This document shows positions 10,040 through 18,587 of a DNA stretch of 23,112 bases, in pieces. The position numbers and the translations under genes are program-made. This stretch comes from a virus. The notes under the pieces were generated by a model, which saw only the letters and a list, made by a program, of their open reading frames with translations, did not search any database and was not told the origin of the DNA. The first letter of the stretch is position 1, and each line of letters begins with the position of its first letter. The DNA is taken from IMG/VR virus record IMGVR_UViG_3300034992_000040, positions 1 to 23,112 of that record. The stretch is one strand, 5' to 3'.

Positions 10040-10651
10040 ATGAACAATATTAAAGAAAACAGCGGCGTACTACTTCAAGGACATATTAAGATCCATGATC
10101 CGGAATCGGGCCATGTATTTGTTAGTAAAAGAAACGCCATACACTATGAAAATATGAGTCAAGCCTTAGCAGATAGTCTTGCTAATGCTGGACAAGGATT
10201 TATAAATTCTATGGTATTTGGTAATGGAGGAACGTCCATCGATCCAACTGGTATTATTACATATCTAACGCCTAATTCAACAGGAACTAATGCTAGTCTA
10301 TATAATCAAACATTTACTAAAATAGTTGATGATAGATCAGTATCAAATCTTGATCCATTAAGAAATAAACTTGAAACAAGACACGTTAATGGAACAAATT
10401 ATACAGATGTATTGGTTACTTGTTTGTTAGATTATGGTGAACCAAGTGGACAAGATGCAGTAGATAATTCTAGTAATGTAGACGGATTATACGTATTTGA
10501 CGAATTAGGTTTAGTAAGTTACTCCCCTAGTGGTACTGGAAATCTACTTACTCATGTAATATTCCATCCTGTCCAAAAAAGTTTAAACAGATTAATCCAA
10601 ATAGATTATACTGTTAGAGTACAAAGTTTGACAGGATTTAACGAGGGGTAA
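10040..10651 (+). CDS. Small phage virion structural protein
   Basis: Predicted 203-residue protein with no signal peptide or membrane segment. The N-terminal part reads like a beta-rich phage virion protein: a GHIKIHDPESG stretch, then SKRNAIHYENMSQALADSLAN, then a long Gly/Asn/Thr-rich region. To my recollection it resembles conserved structural proteins beside the fibre genes of marine T4-like phages; I cannot assign it to a named T4 gene. The start is supported by GGAG (10031-10034) 5 nt before the ATG and by a candidate late promoter just upstream. The next gene begins 3 nt after its stop, so the two are probably cotranscribed. Virion role is inferred from context and composition. Confidence 0.7.
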   Translation: MNNIKENSGVLLQGHIKIHDPESGHVFVSKRNAIHYENMSQALADSLANAGQGFINSMVFGNGGTSIDPTGIITYLTPNSTGTNASLYNQTFTKIVDDRSVSNLDPLRNKLETRHVNGTNYTDVLVTCLLDYGEPSGQDAVDNSSNVDGLYVFDELGLVSYSPSGTGNLLTHVIFHPVQKSLNRLIQIDYTVRVQSLTGFNEG

Positions 10652-10654
10652 TAG

Positions 10655-12661
10655 ATGTCATATACTGTTAATTTTTCTGATAGCGTAAGCAAAGGCAGTA
10701 TTACTGTAGAAGATAATACGGTCAATCAAGAAACGAGTATATCGTTACCGGGAAAATCCACGACTTCATATGGAACTGTAATAGCTGAAAACTTTTTACA
10801 TTTATTAGAAAATTTTGCAAAAAGTTCTGCTCCAGTAAGACCTATCGAAGGTCAATTATGGTTTGATACTACAGTTGGAACTAATCAATTAAAAGTTTAT
10901 GATGGAACTAATTGGGTAGCAAGTGGAGGTTTAAAAAAAGCATTAAACCAACCAGCGGCTAGTGAAAGTATTACAGGCGATCTTTGGGTTGATACAGATA
11001 ATCAACAATTATATCTTTTTACAGGAACAGGTTGGATTTTAATAGGTCCAGATTATAGTTCAGGTTTATCAACAGGAGCAAAACCTTTAACTATTACAGG
11101 TACCGATGACGTTTCACATACAGTTGTACAATTAGAAGTTAATGCTAAACCAATTGCCATTATAGCAACAGATTCATTTACACCTAAGTCAACTATTACT
11201 GGATTTTCAATGGTATTTCCAGGATTCAATTTAAGTACAGCAGATATTACAGGTGCAGGTGTAGGAAAATTTTATGGAACTGCCGAGAAGGCAGAAAATC
11301 TTATAGTAGGTACAACATCAGTTGCCGCAAGTAATTTTTTAAGAGCGGACACAACTAATATTGCAAATTTCCAACTTAAAGTTAAAAATGATTCAGGAAT
11401 TGAAGTAGGCTCTAGCGGAACGTTTTCTGTAGGAGTTGAAGGACAAGCAGGAATAGTAGAACATAAAACATCAGGTTCACATATAGATTTTAGAGTTAAT
11501 AATCAAGGCACAACAACTGCTATAATGAGATTAGACTCTTCTTCTAACGTAGGAATTAATAATTTAGCTCCAACAGAAGCATTAGATGTAATAGGTAATA
11601 TTAAATCAAGTGCTAATGTACTTGCAGATGGTACTACAGATGCAACGTCAATAGGAACAGGTTCTTTAATTGTTAAAGGAGGAGCCGGTGTTGCCAAAAG
11701 TCTTTACGTAGGTACTGATCTTAATGTTGCAGGAGGAGTTACAGCAGGTTCAATTGTACCAACTGCTAATAATACAGATAGTTTAGGAGCAACTAACAAT
11801 CAATATTTAAATGTTTATGCTAATAATTTTGTAGGAAATTTTACAGGTAACGTTAGTGGTACAGTTAGCGGAACTGCAGGTTCATCTAATAAATTATCTA
11901 CAGCAACTACTTTTGCAATGACTGGAGATGTTTCAGCAACATCATTATCTTTTGATGGTCAAACAGGTGGAACTACAAAAACTTTTAATACTACAGTAAG
12001 CAATAGTTTTATTGCAGATAAAACATTAACAACTACACCACAATCAACAGATGAAATTATAATTAATCGAACTACAGGATCAACAGGTGTCTATAAAATT
12101 TCAGCAGATCAATTTTTATCTTTTGTAGCAACACCACCAGTAGGATCTATTATGTCTTACGGAGGAGCTAATGCTCCAACAGGTTGGGTATTATGTGATG
12201 GTAACGAAATTTCTAGATCAACATATGCATCTTTATATGCAGTAATAGGAACTCAATTTGGAACACCTAGTAATGCTAGTTTGTTTAAAGTTCCAGATTT
12301 AAGAGGAAGATTCCCATTAGGTGCAGATAACATGGGTGGTACAAGTGCTGGGCGTGTAACTGATATGACAGCAGATAATTTAGCAGGATACAGTGGTACT
12401 GAAACAAAAACACTTATTTCTGATAATTTACCAGATCACCAACACGATATGAAATCAACTAATAATGATCAATTTTATGGAATTAGAAATATAACAGCAA
12501 CGCCTTCAGATCCAGCAGTAATTGTATATGACGGACCAACAGGTTCTAATACAGCTCAAGCAATGCCTAATTCAGGCGGAGTAGATGGAACTGTAGGACA
12601 GTCGTTTAGTGTTATGAATCCATACTTAACAATTAACTATATAATTTTTACAGGAGTTTAG
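10655..12661 (+). CDS. Tail fibre protein with C-terminal phage tail-collar domain (short tail fibre-like)
   Basis: Predicted 668-residue adhesin. Residues 1 to about 230 form the N-terminal module shared with the next two genes, with GQLWFD and GDLWVD motifs, each followed by a Tyr-(Asp/Phe)-G-T sequence. The middle is a repetitive Gly/Thr/Asn-rich shaft (about 290-480), including an ALDVIGNI-type segment common in phage fibres. From about residue 492 (PPVGSIMSYGG, then GWVLCDG and FKVPDLRGRFPLG) it matches the phage tail-collar domain. The LPDHQHD motif follows, with His595 and His597; an HxH pair binds metal in the receptor end of T4 short tail fibre gp12, so the same role is plausible here. 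Predicted to trimerise and contact the host surface. It starts 3 nt after the previous gene, with a GAGGGG ribosome-binding site. Confidence 0.85.
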   Translation: MSYTVNFSDSVSKGSITVEDNTVNQETSISLPGKSTTSYGTVIAENFLHLLENFAKSSAPVRPIEGQLWFDTTVGTNQLKVYDGTNWVASGGLKKALNQPAASESITGDLWVDTDNQQLYLFTGTGWILIGPDYSSGLSTGAKPLTITGTDDVSHTVVQLEVNAKPIAIIATDSFTPKSTITGFSMVFPGFNLSTADITGAGVGKFYGTAEKAENLIVGTTSVAASNFLRADTTNIANFQLKVKNDSGIEVGSSGTFSVGVEGQAGIVEHKTSGSHIDFRVNNQGTTTAIMRLDSSSNVGINNLAPTEALDVIGNIKSSANVLADGTTDATSIGTGSLIVKGGAGVAKSLYVGTDLNVAGGVTAGSIVPTANNTDSLGATNNQYLNVYANNFVGNFTGNVSGTVSGTAGSSNKLSTATTFAMTGDVSATSLSFDGQTGGTTKTFNTTVSNSFIADKTLTTTPQSTDEIIINRTTGSTGVYKISADQFLSFVATPPVGSIMSYGGANAPTGWVLCDGNEISRSTYASLYAVIGTQFGTPSNASLFKVPDLRGRFPLGADNMGGTSAGRVTDMTADNLAGYSGTETKTLISDNLPDHQHDMKSTNNDQFYGIRNITATPSDPAVIVYDGPTGSNTAQAMPNSGGVDGTVGQSFSVMNPYLTINYIIFTGV

Positions 12662-12662
12662 G

Positions 12663-14945
12663 ATGGGGTATAAACTTAATAAAACAGATGGAAGTTTATT
12701 AGTAGATCTAATCGATGGTCAAATCGATACTACATCTAGCGACTTAACTTTAATTGGCAGAAATTATACTGGCTTTGGTGAAGTATTAAATGAAAACTTT
12801 ATCAAAGTATTAGAAAATTTTGCTAATACAACTGCTCCTGCAAATCCTATCAAAGGACAACTTTGGTATGACTCTTCAGAAAATAAATTAAAAATTTATA
12901 ATGGAACAGCTTTTGTATCCGGTGGTGGAACAACTGTTGCAACTACACAACCTAATATGATTGCAGGTGATCTATGGATTGATAGTTCTAAGCAACAAAT
13001 GTATTTCTTTGATGGAACAGCTCTTAAATTAGTTGGTCCAGATTATTCACTTGCACAAGGTACATCGGGTTGGGAAGTAATATCAGTTTTAGATACACAA
13101 AATCAAACAAGAACTGTTATTAAGTTTTCTATTCAAGGTTCACTTGTAGGTGCTTGGGCTAATGTAGATTTTACACCAGTACCAACACAACAAATAACAG
13201 AACTAGTTAATGCAAGTACTAATCCTAATGGTGCAATATACAAAGGCTTTAATGCTGTACAAGATTCTTTTATATATAGAGGCGTAGTTTCTAAAGCACA
13301 AAATTTAACTAATGCGGCAGGTACAGCAAGAACCGGTGATCAATATTTGTTTGCAGATGTTGATGATACAACAACAGGTTCAATAACTGTTCAAAATAAT
13401 GCAGGAGTTATTGTTGGTTTAAACAATAACACTCAATTAAAATTTGATTTAAACGCATTTACTATAGAAAACGTATTAACTAATCAAGATTTTAATTTTA
13501 AAGTACGTAATCCTACATCAACATCTGCAATTAAAGTAGATGCCACAAATAGCTATGTAGGAATATTTCAAGCAACGCCAACTAAAACACTTGACGTAGG
13601 TGGTGACGTAAACATTTCAGGAAACCTAACAGTAAGCGGAACACAAACTAATATTTCTGTTACTAATTTACAAGTTAAAGATAAAAATATTGAATTAGCA
13701 ATAGATGATGCAGGAGTTTTTGGAGATGACACTGCGGCGGACGAAGGTGGAATAATTCTTAAATCCACTGGAGGTGATAAACAATTTATTTGGTCAGATG
13801 GTACAGATAGTTGGACGTCAACAGAAAATATAGATTTAGCAGTAGGAAAAACATTTAAAGTTAATACAAATATTGTATTATCAGAAACTACATTAGGATC
13901 TCAAGTAGCAAATTCATCTTTAACAAATTTAGGAACGTTAACTGCACTTCAAGTTGATGAAATAATAATAGATGGTTTAACTATTGAAGCAGATAGTAGT
14001 AATGCATCAAACAAAATTCAACTTAAAAGTCCTCAACCTATTACAATTATGGATAGCCAAAGAATTACAGGACTTGGCACACCAGCAGATCCATCCGATG
14101 CAGTAACTAAAGCATATGTAGACGGAAGTGTATCTGTTGGAATAGAATTAGATATTTCTGGACAAGGTTCAGGAACTACTTTATGGAATTGGATATGTAA
14201 AGTATTAGAAGATTTATATCCTGCAAAAGGATATTCAGCATTGAGTAACCCTAATGCTTGGGCCACTTATGCTCAACCAAACGGTGAACCACCTTTAAAC
14301 ACAAATGTTACGGCGGCTAATGCCGTTCCAATTGGATCTAAATCTCATGGAGTATTAGCAAGAGTTCGTACAGTTGATTATGGATCAGGCGGAGCAGTAT
14401 CGGGTATTAATGTAGAAGGTGTAAAATTAATAGACTATTCACCAGTTGATCAAACAGTTACAGCCGCACAAAGAACTATTAATGCAGTTGTAACAGGAGT
14501 AGATGATAATAGTTTGTTACAAACAACTAAACTTACTATGACAGTCTCTCACTATTATGAGGCAGGTCAGGCAGTTGTAGTTACAGGAACAACGTTTGGA
14601 GCGGGCCCTGTTGCAAACATTGATGGTAATTATACTGTAATAGCGGCAGAATTTATTGCAGAAGCACCTAATTACATTTCACTGACTATTGATTTAGATA
14701 GTAGTGCTACTACAGGATTAAACTTTGCAGGTGGTAATTATAATGCTAATAGTGGAACAATTGAAAGAACACCTGTTGTAGGTAACGCAAATAAACAAGT
14801 TGTAGAAGATATTACATTTTCAACTGCTTCAGGAAACATAGGATTTACACCAACAAGAGCTTTATTACAGTTTATAGTTAATGACCCTAATGGTAATGGT
14901 ACAGGAGCATGGGAATACGATAGAACACTTACACACTCTACGTAA
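12663..14945 (+). CDS. Tail fibre/adhesin protein, tandem paralogue with unique C-terminus
   Basis: Predicted 760-residue fibre protein. Its first 230 or so residues parallel the preceding gene (GFGEVLNENF, GQLWYD, GDLWID, VGPDYS, then VSKAQNL), which marks a common virion-attachment module. A shaft follows with TLDVGGDVNISGNL-type repeats (about 305-330) and the widespread fibre motif ITGLGTPADPSDAVTKAYVDG near residue 467. The last 270 residues are a different beta-rich region with Gly/Asn/Thr-rich stretches and no match I recognise; this is the likely receptor-binding part. It has neither the collar domain of the gene before nor the C-terminal domain of the gene after. The ATG is 1 nt after the previous stop, with AGGAG at 12652-12656 inside the upstream gene, so translation is probably coupled. 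Confidence 0.8.
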   Translation: MGYKLNKTDGSLLVDLIDGQIDTTSSDLTLIGRNYTGFGEVLNENFIKVLENFANTTAPANPIKGQLWYDSSENKLKIYNGTAFVSGGGTTVATTQPNMIAGDLWIDSSKQQMYFFDGTALKLVGPDYSLAQGTSGWEVISVLDTQNQTRTVIKFSIQGSLVGAWANVDFTPVPTQQITELVNASTNPNGAIYKGFNAVQDSFIYRGVVSKAQNLTNAAGTARTGDQYLFADVDDTTTGSITVQNNAGVIVGLNNNTQLKFDLNAFTIENVLTNQDFNFKVRNPTSTSAIKVDATNSYVGIFQATPTKTLDVGGDVNISGNLTVSGTQTNISVTNLQVKDKNIELAIDDAGVFGDDTAADEGGIILKSTGGDKQFIWSDGTDSWTSTENIDLAVGKTFKVNTNIVLSETTLGSQVANSSLTNLGTLTALQVDEIIIDGLTIEADSSNASNKIQLKSPQPITIMDSQRITGLGTPADPSDAVTKAYVDGSVSVGIELDISGQGSGTTLWNWICKVLEDLYPAKGYSALSNPNAWATYAQPNGEPPLNTNVTAANAVPIGSKSHGVLARVRTVDYGSGGAVSGINVEGVKLIDYSPVDQTVTAAQRTINAVVTGVDDNSLLQTTKLTMTVSHYYEAGQAVVVTGTTFGAGPVANIDGNYTVIAAEFIAEAPNYISLTIDLDSSATTGLNFAGGNYNANSGTIERTPVVGNANKQVVEDITFSTASGNIGFTPTRALLQFIVNDPNGNGTGAWEYDRTLTHST

Positions 14946-14950
14946 AAAAG

Positions 14951-14958
14951 GATAAATA
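14951..14958 (+). promoter_or_regulatory. Candidate T4-type late promoter (GATAAATA)
   Basis: GATAAATA in the 19-bp gap between two fibre genes is one base from the T4 late consensus TATAAATA. A T4-like start would fall at about 14964, immediately before the ATG at 14965, giving an almost leaderless transcript. The only ribosome-binding-like sequence (AAGGA, 14948-14952) overlaps the box and lies 12 nt from the ATG, so it could serve only readthrough transcripts. Position in a rare gap favours it; the leader geometry counts against it. Confidence 0.35.
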
Positions 14959-14964
14959 TTTAAA

Positions 14965-16428
14965 ATGGCATATTTAGTTAACAAATACGACGGGACTTTA
15001 CTTACAACTGTAGCAGATGGTACTATAGACCAGACTACAGACATCAAATTTATAGGTAAAAACTACGCTGGATACGGTGAAATTCAAAATGAGAACTTCT
15101 TACATATGTTGGAAAACTTCTCAGGAGCGACTTCACCATCAAAAGCGGTTAGTGGACAACTTTGGTTTGATAGTGCAAATAGCAAATTAAAGTTTTATGA
15201 TGGTACAAAATTTAGAACAACAGGTGGAGCAGAAGTAGATGCCTCAGCTCCTACAGGTTTAACTACTGGAGATTTTTGGTGGGATACTGGAAATGATCAA
15301 TTATATGCTTGGAACGGAGCAGGATTTGTTTTAGTAGGTCCACAAGGTGTAGGATCAGTTGTTACTCAGTTCAAAAGTAGAACTGTTAAAGATACATTAA
15401 ACGCAAATCATTTAATTATAGAAGGTGTTGTTAATGACAAAACAATAATTGCTATAAGTCAAACAGAATTTACACTAGGTACTTCAGATCCAAATAATTT
15501 AATTACAGGTTTTGATAAAATTAGAAAAGGAATTACTCTTGTAGACACAAAAGACGCTACAAACGGTACTACATCAACAGATCATTATTTCTGGGGTAGT
15601 GCATCTAACTCTTTAAGATTAGGTGGAAAACTTGCCAGCGATTATCTAACTACCGGTAGTGGAACAACAACGTTTAGTGGAATTGCATCTTTTGTAGATG
15701 CTGGTTTTACAGTAGGTGATAGTAATGACCTTAGAGTATCAATTGTAAACGGTAATGAAGCTAATATATCAAACGAAGTAGGATCAAAAATAGATTTAAA
15801 AGTAAATGTTACTGGACAAGTTACTACAATTGCAGAAGTAACAACTACAGGTATTAATCCAGGAACTGGAAATAGAAATTTAGGTGATGCGGCAGATAAA
15901 TGGTTTGAAGTCCATGCAACAAGTTTCAAAGGAAATGCAGATTCGGCATCAGGAATTTATTTTAATAATTCAACATATGCAGGAGCAACTACGGCAAGTG
16001 CATCTACAACAGCATTAAGAGATGTCAGTGGTAATATTACTGCAAATCTTTTTGATGGTACAGCGACAAAGGCTCAATATGCTGATTTGGCAGAAATTTA
16101 TGAAACTGACGAAGAATATTCAGTAGGTACAGTTATGAGAGTAGGAGGAGATAAAGAAGTAACAGCAGATGATGGTTCAAGCCCAATGGGTGTTATTTCC
16201 GAAAATCCAGCATACTTAATGAATAGTGAAGGCACAGGACAAGCTGTTGCTTTTGTTGGTAAGGTACCTGTTAGAGTTTTAGGCGCTATCTCCAAAGGAG
16301 ATAAAGTCTATTCTGGCGAAAATGGCGTAGGAATTGGTCATGGAACCCCTGGTAATGTAATAGGAATTGCTTTAGAAACCAATCAAGAGATATCAGAAAA
16401 ACTAGTCCAGTGCGTTTTAAAAGTGTAA
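14965..16428 (+). CDS. Tail fibre/adhesin protein, third tandem paralogue with peptidase G2-like C-terminus
   Basis: Predicted 487-residue fibre protein, the shortest of the three paralogues. The N-terminal module is again present (GYGEIQNENFLHMLENF, GQLWFD, GDFWWD, VGP), followed by a short shaft. From about residue 370 (KAQYADLAEIYETDEEYSVGTV) to the end is a compact domain with MGVISENPAYLMN, AFVGKVPVRVLG and KGDKVYSG segments. This layout resembles the C-terminal intramolecular-chaperone/autoproteolytic domains (peptidase G2 type) of phage appendage proteins, where it helps trimer folding. That assignment is from memory of the pattern and I cannot point to catalytic residues with certainty. 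Weak ribosome-binding site (AAGGA 12 nt from ATG) and an overlapping candidate late promoter. Confidence 0.75.
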   Translation: MAYLVNKYDGTLLTTVADGTIDQTTDIKFIGKNYAGYGEIQNENFLHMLENFSGATSPSKAVSGQLWFDSANSKLKFYDGTKFRTTGGAEVDASAPTGLTTGDFWWDTGNDQLYAWNGAGFVLVGPQGVGSVVTQFKSRTVKDTLNANHLIIEGVVNDKTIIAISQTEFTLGTSDPNNLITGFDKIRKGITLVDTKDATNGTTSTDHYFWGSASNSLRLGGKLASDYLTTGSGTTTFSGIASFVDAGFTVGDSNDLRVSIVNGNEANISNEVGSKIDLKVNVTGQVTTIAEVTTTGINPGTGNRNLGDAADKWFEVHATSFKGNADSASGIYFNNSTYAGATTASASTTALRDVSGNITANLFDGTATKAQYADLAEIYETDEEYSVGTVMRVGGDKEVTADDGSSPMGVISENPAYLMNSEGTGQAVAFVGKVPVRVLGAISKGDKVYSGENGVGIGHGTPGNVIGIALETNQEISEKLVQCVLKV

Positions 16429-16447
16429 ATAATTCAAAGGAATACAA

Positions 16448-17335
16448 ATGGCACTAGTAACAGCTGAAAGATACAATAATTTAAGACAAAGCGTGTTTTC
16501 TGTTTTATCAACAGGAGCAGGCGATTCTGGTTACGGACAAACTTTAACAAGTTCTACGGTATCATCAGGAAATCTAGTCCAAGCAAGTCATATCAATAAC
16601 ATTTACGAAGATATTAGAAAATGTTACAAACACCAAAATGGTGGCAATCCAACAGCAGGGCAACTTCAAGAAGTTCTTACTACAGATTTAGTTACAGACG
16701 ACGATCAAACAAATTATAAAGGTTGGGATCAATACGAAGCACTTGCAACAAACATATCAACAAATAGACTTACAGCTCACGTAAATCAAATAGCAGTAAA
16801 CGCCTCGGCGGCTACTAAAACTAGAAGCTCGTCTTGGAATGGTACAATTGTCCACGTTTTTACTGTTACATTTACTGATGAAGATGCTAGAAGATACTTT
16901 TTTAATTCAGGAGGTACAATAAGAATATCAGGAAGTGTGAATACGGGTAGTGCAAAAGACAACGATTGGAATACTATGTTGTCAAGTTGTGGTACTATAG
17001 GTTTTGGTGCTAATGGCACAACTCAAACTTCAGGCAATCCGATAGGAACAGTAGCTACTGGCATGGGAAATTATCAATTAACAGCATCTTATCAAGATAT
17101 ATTTTCGGCAATAGATGCTGGAGGCGGATCATATTCAGCAAACGATTTTAAAATCGAAGCCAAACTAGATGGAACTAATAAAATTTGGTTCACAATGACC
17201 TATTCAGATGATGCAGGAGGTAATATCGACGAAAATGTTGCCGATGCTACAGCTACAATTGATTATGGTTTGGCACAAACTGATGTAATTGGTATTGCTC
17301 CAGGTTTTGCAATTGACGGAACTAGCACTCTTTAA
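16448..17335 (+). CDS. Phage virion structural protein
   Basis: Predicted 295-residue protein, probably a virion component expressed with the fibres. The N-terminal third is helical and polar (RYNNLRQSVFSVL, then SHINNIYEDIRKCYKH), and the remainder is beta-rich with Gly/Thr/Asn-rich segments (GGTIRISGSV, GTIGFGANGT, FKIEAKLDGTN, IWFTMTYSDDAGG). I recall similar proteins next to fibre genes in marine T4-like phages but can name no T4 counterpart. The ATG is well supported by AAAGGA (16436-16441) 6 nt upstream. It sits 19 nt after the third fibre gene and is the last gene before the 57-bp gap that carries a sigma70-like promoter, so it appears to close the structural block. Confidence 0.7.
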   Translation: MALVTAERYNNLRQSVFSVLSTGAGDSGYGQTLTSSTVSSGNLVQASHINNIYEDIRKCYKHQNGGNPTAGQLQEVLTTDLVTDDDQTNYKGWDQYEALATNISTNRLTAHVNQIAVNASAATKTRSSSWNGTIVHVFTVTFTDEDARRYFFNSGGTIRISGSVNTGSAKDNDWNTMLSSCGTIGFGANGTTQTSGNPIGTVATGMGNYQLTASYQDIFSAIDAGGGSYSANDFKIEAKLDGTNKIWFTMTYSDDAGGNIDENVADATATIDYGLAQTDVIGIAPGFAIDGTSTL

Positions 17336-17349
17336 TACCAAAATCCTAC

Positions 17350-17378
17350 TTGATTAAATTCATAAATCCTGTTATAAT
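17350..17378 (+). promoter_or_regulatory. Sigma70-type promoter upstream of the modification operon
   Basis: TTGATT (17350-17355) matches the -35 consensus at four of six positions. It is followed by an ideal 17-nt spacer and a perfect TATAAT -10 box (17373-17378). Transcription would start near 17385, about 8 nt before the ATG at 17393. It lies in the largest non-coding gap of the window (17336-17392), exactly between the fibre block and the overlapping operon. It suggests host RNA polymerase can read this operon independently of late phage transcription. No terminator hairpin is visible in the gap. Confidence 0.65.
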
Positions 17379-17392
17379 CGCAAAGAAAACGT

Positions 17393-17737
17393 ATGGAAGA
17401 AATACAACAAAAAACCTTGCGACTTGCGGATAGATTAAAAGTCCACAATAACCAAACTAGAATACTGAAAGAAAAGTTTGTGGATTCTAATATTCATTTC
17501 CTTAAAGGTCATCAATTTACAGTTGATTTAACATTAATCAACTATTGTAAAGGATTAATAGATTTAAACAAAATTGACGTTATTATATTAGATGATTACA
17601 AAATTCCTGTTAAAATAGATAACGTTCAGGACTTTTTTGACGACATTTCCGACTTATATCAAAGGAATCTTAATTCTTATTGGGTAGAATACAATAAGTT
17701 AGAAAAGTCAAAAGGGGAAATATTAAAGGATGACTAA
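17393..17737 (+). CDS. Small charged helical protein, unknown function
   Basis: Predicted 114-residue soluble protein, first gene of the overlapping operon. It has a charged helical N-terminus (LRLADRLKVHNN), a central hydrophobic stretch (DVIILDDYKIPVKI, about 64-77) and a helical C-terminus rich in Tyr, Asn, Glu and Lys (DLYQRNLNSYWVEYNKLEKSKGE). The central ILDxxxxPVxI plus YxxEYxKL layout is, to my recollection, shared by small proteins of about 100 residues in other marine T4-like phages. A fibre-assembly chaperone would fit its size and place but nothing in the sequence proves it. It has no strong ribosome-binding site and follows the sigma70-like promoter by a very short leader. Its end overlaps the next gene by 8 nt. 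Confidence 0.65.
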   Translation: MEEIQQKTLRLADRLKVHNNQTRILKEKFVDSNIHFLKGHQFTVDLTLINYCKGLIDLNKIDVIILDDYKIPVKIDNVQDFFDDISDLYQRNLNSYWVEYNKLEKSKGEILKDD

Positions 17738-18587
17738 AGGTGTATTACTATTTGCTCATAACAATAGCCTAATAGATTATGTATCGCAGGCAATCTTTTG
17801 TTGTGAACAAATTAAAAAACATTTAAACATACCAGTAAGTCTGGTAACATCAAATAAAGTACCTCCTGATAGTATTTCCTTGTTTGACAAAATCATTCCT
17901 ATTAAAAACACTAATACAAACCAAACAAAATCATTTCTAGACGGTTCTACAAACAAATATAATGCTTTATGGCATAACTTTTCAAGGCCTGATTGTTATG
18001 ATTTAACACCTTACGATGAAACTATTGTTATGGACACAGATTATATTGTAGGTAATGATCATCTATTAAAATGTTTTCAATCAAATGCGGACTTTTTAAT
18101 TAATAAAGATGCAGAATATATCAATTATCAACATAGAGAGGATTTATTAGATGTAGATGTAAGTGATCCTAGTATTCCTATGTATTGGGCTACTGTATTT
18201 TATTTTAAAAAGACTGATAAAATGAAAACGTTCTTTGAATTAATTAAACATATTAAAGATAATTGGTCATTTTATAGATTCACATATCAAATAATAGGAC
18301 AGAATTACAGAAATGATCATTCCTTTAGTATTGCTATTCATATGTTTAATGATTTTCAAGAAACTAATTGGCCCATGAAGCTACCAAGTAAGTTGTATTA
18401 CATAACTGATAGAGATGAAGTTATACATTTTGATGGAGATTGGGAATTAAAGTTGTCAGTTGATACAAAAGAATATTATCCGTGTAAAATTAATGGTATG
18501 AATTTACATATTATGAATAAGTTGGCGTTGGGACGTGCAATAATGTATGATCGCTGGATTAAGGAGGATCAACATGATAAAAAATAA
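17730..18587 (+). CDS. GT8-like glycosyltransferase, GT-A fold
   Basis: Predicted 285-residue soluble enzyme likely to transfer a sugar from a nucleotide-sugar donor; donor and acceptor unknown. The N-terminus has a Rossmann-like strand (GVLLFAHN) and the sequence PYDETIVMDTDYIV places a DxD metal/nucleotide-sugar motif at residues 102-104, as in GT-A enzymes such as family GT8. Further conserved-looking blocks are YFKKT (158-162), ahead of a helix, and DHSFSIA (196-202). All three blocks recur in the next gene, so the two are tandem paralogues. The ATG overlaps the preceding stop region by 8 nt with AAAGG just upstream. Possible targets are virion fibres or host surface glycan; the sequence does not decide. 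Confidence 0.75.
   Translation: MTKGVLLFAHNNSLIDYVSQAIFCCEQIKKHLNIPVSLVTSNKVPPDSISLFDKIIPIKNTNTNQTKSFLDGSTNKYNALWHNFSRPDCYDLTPYDETIVMDTDYIVGNDHLLKCFQSNADFLINKDAEYINYQHREDLLDVDVSDPSIPMYWATVFYFKKTDKMKTFFELIKHIKDNWSFYRFTYQIIGQNYRNDHSFSIAIHMFNDFQETNWPMKLPSKLYYITDRDEVIHFDGDWELKLSVDTKEYYPCKINGMNLHIMNKLALGRAIMYDRWIKEDQHDKK
18561..18568 (+). promoter_or_regulatory. Strong Shine-Dalgarno that fixes the start at 18574
   Basis: AAGGAGGA lies inside the end of the upstream glycosyltransferase gene, with AGGAGG ending 6 nt before the ATG at 18574. This is the strongest ribosome-binding site seen in the window. It rules against the in-frame ATG at 18547, which lies upstream of it and would add nine residues. 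Confidence 0.8.

Noticed and set aside
15642-15929. 95-codon open frame on the minus strand
   Set aside because: It is opposite the shaft of a fibre gene; low-complexity Thr/Gly coding DNA commonly leaves the antisense frame open.
16287-16303. Perfect 7-bp inverted repeat (TATCTCC, AAA loop, GGAGATA)
   Set aside because: It lies inside the third fibre gene, has a short AT-containing stem and no T-run after it, so it is not a credible terminator. The AAGGAG within it has no start codon at a useful distance.
16424-16431. TGTAAATA as a late promoter before the structural gene at 16448
   Set aside because: It has a mismatch inside the conserved core, and a T4-like start would fall within the ribosome-binding site, so it is probably chance in AT-rich DNA.
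17361-17368. CATAAATC as a late promoter box in the 17336-17392 gap
   Set aside because: It differs from the core at the last base and lies within the spacer of a much better sigma70-type promoter.
18547-18573. Upstream in-frame ATG for the second GT8-like gene
   Set aside because: The strong AAGGAGGA lies downstream of it and is spaced perfectly for the ATG at 18574, and the nine extra residues do not resemble a domain start.
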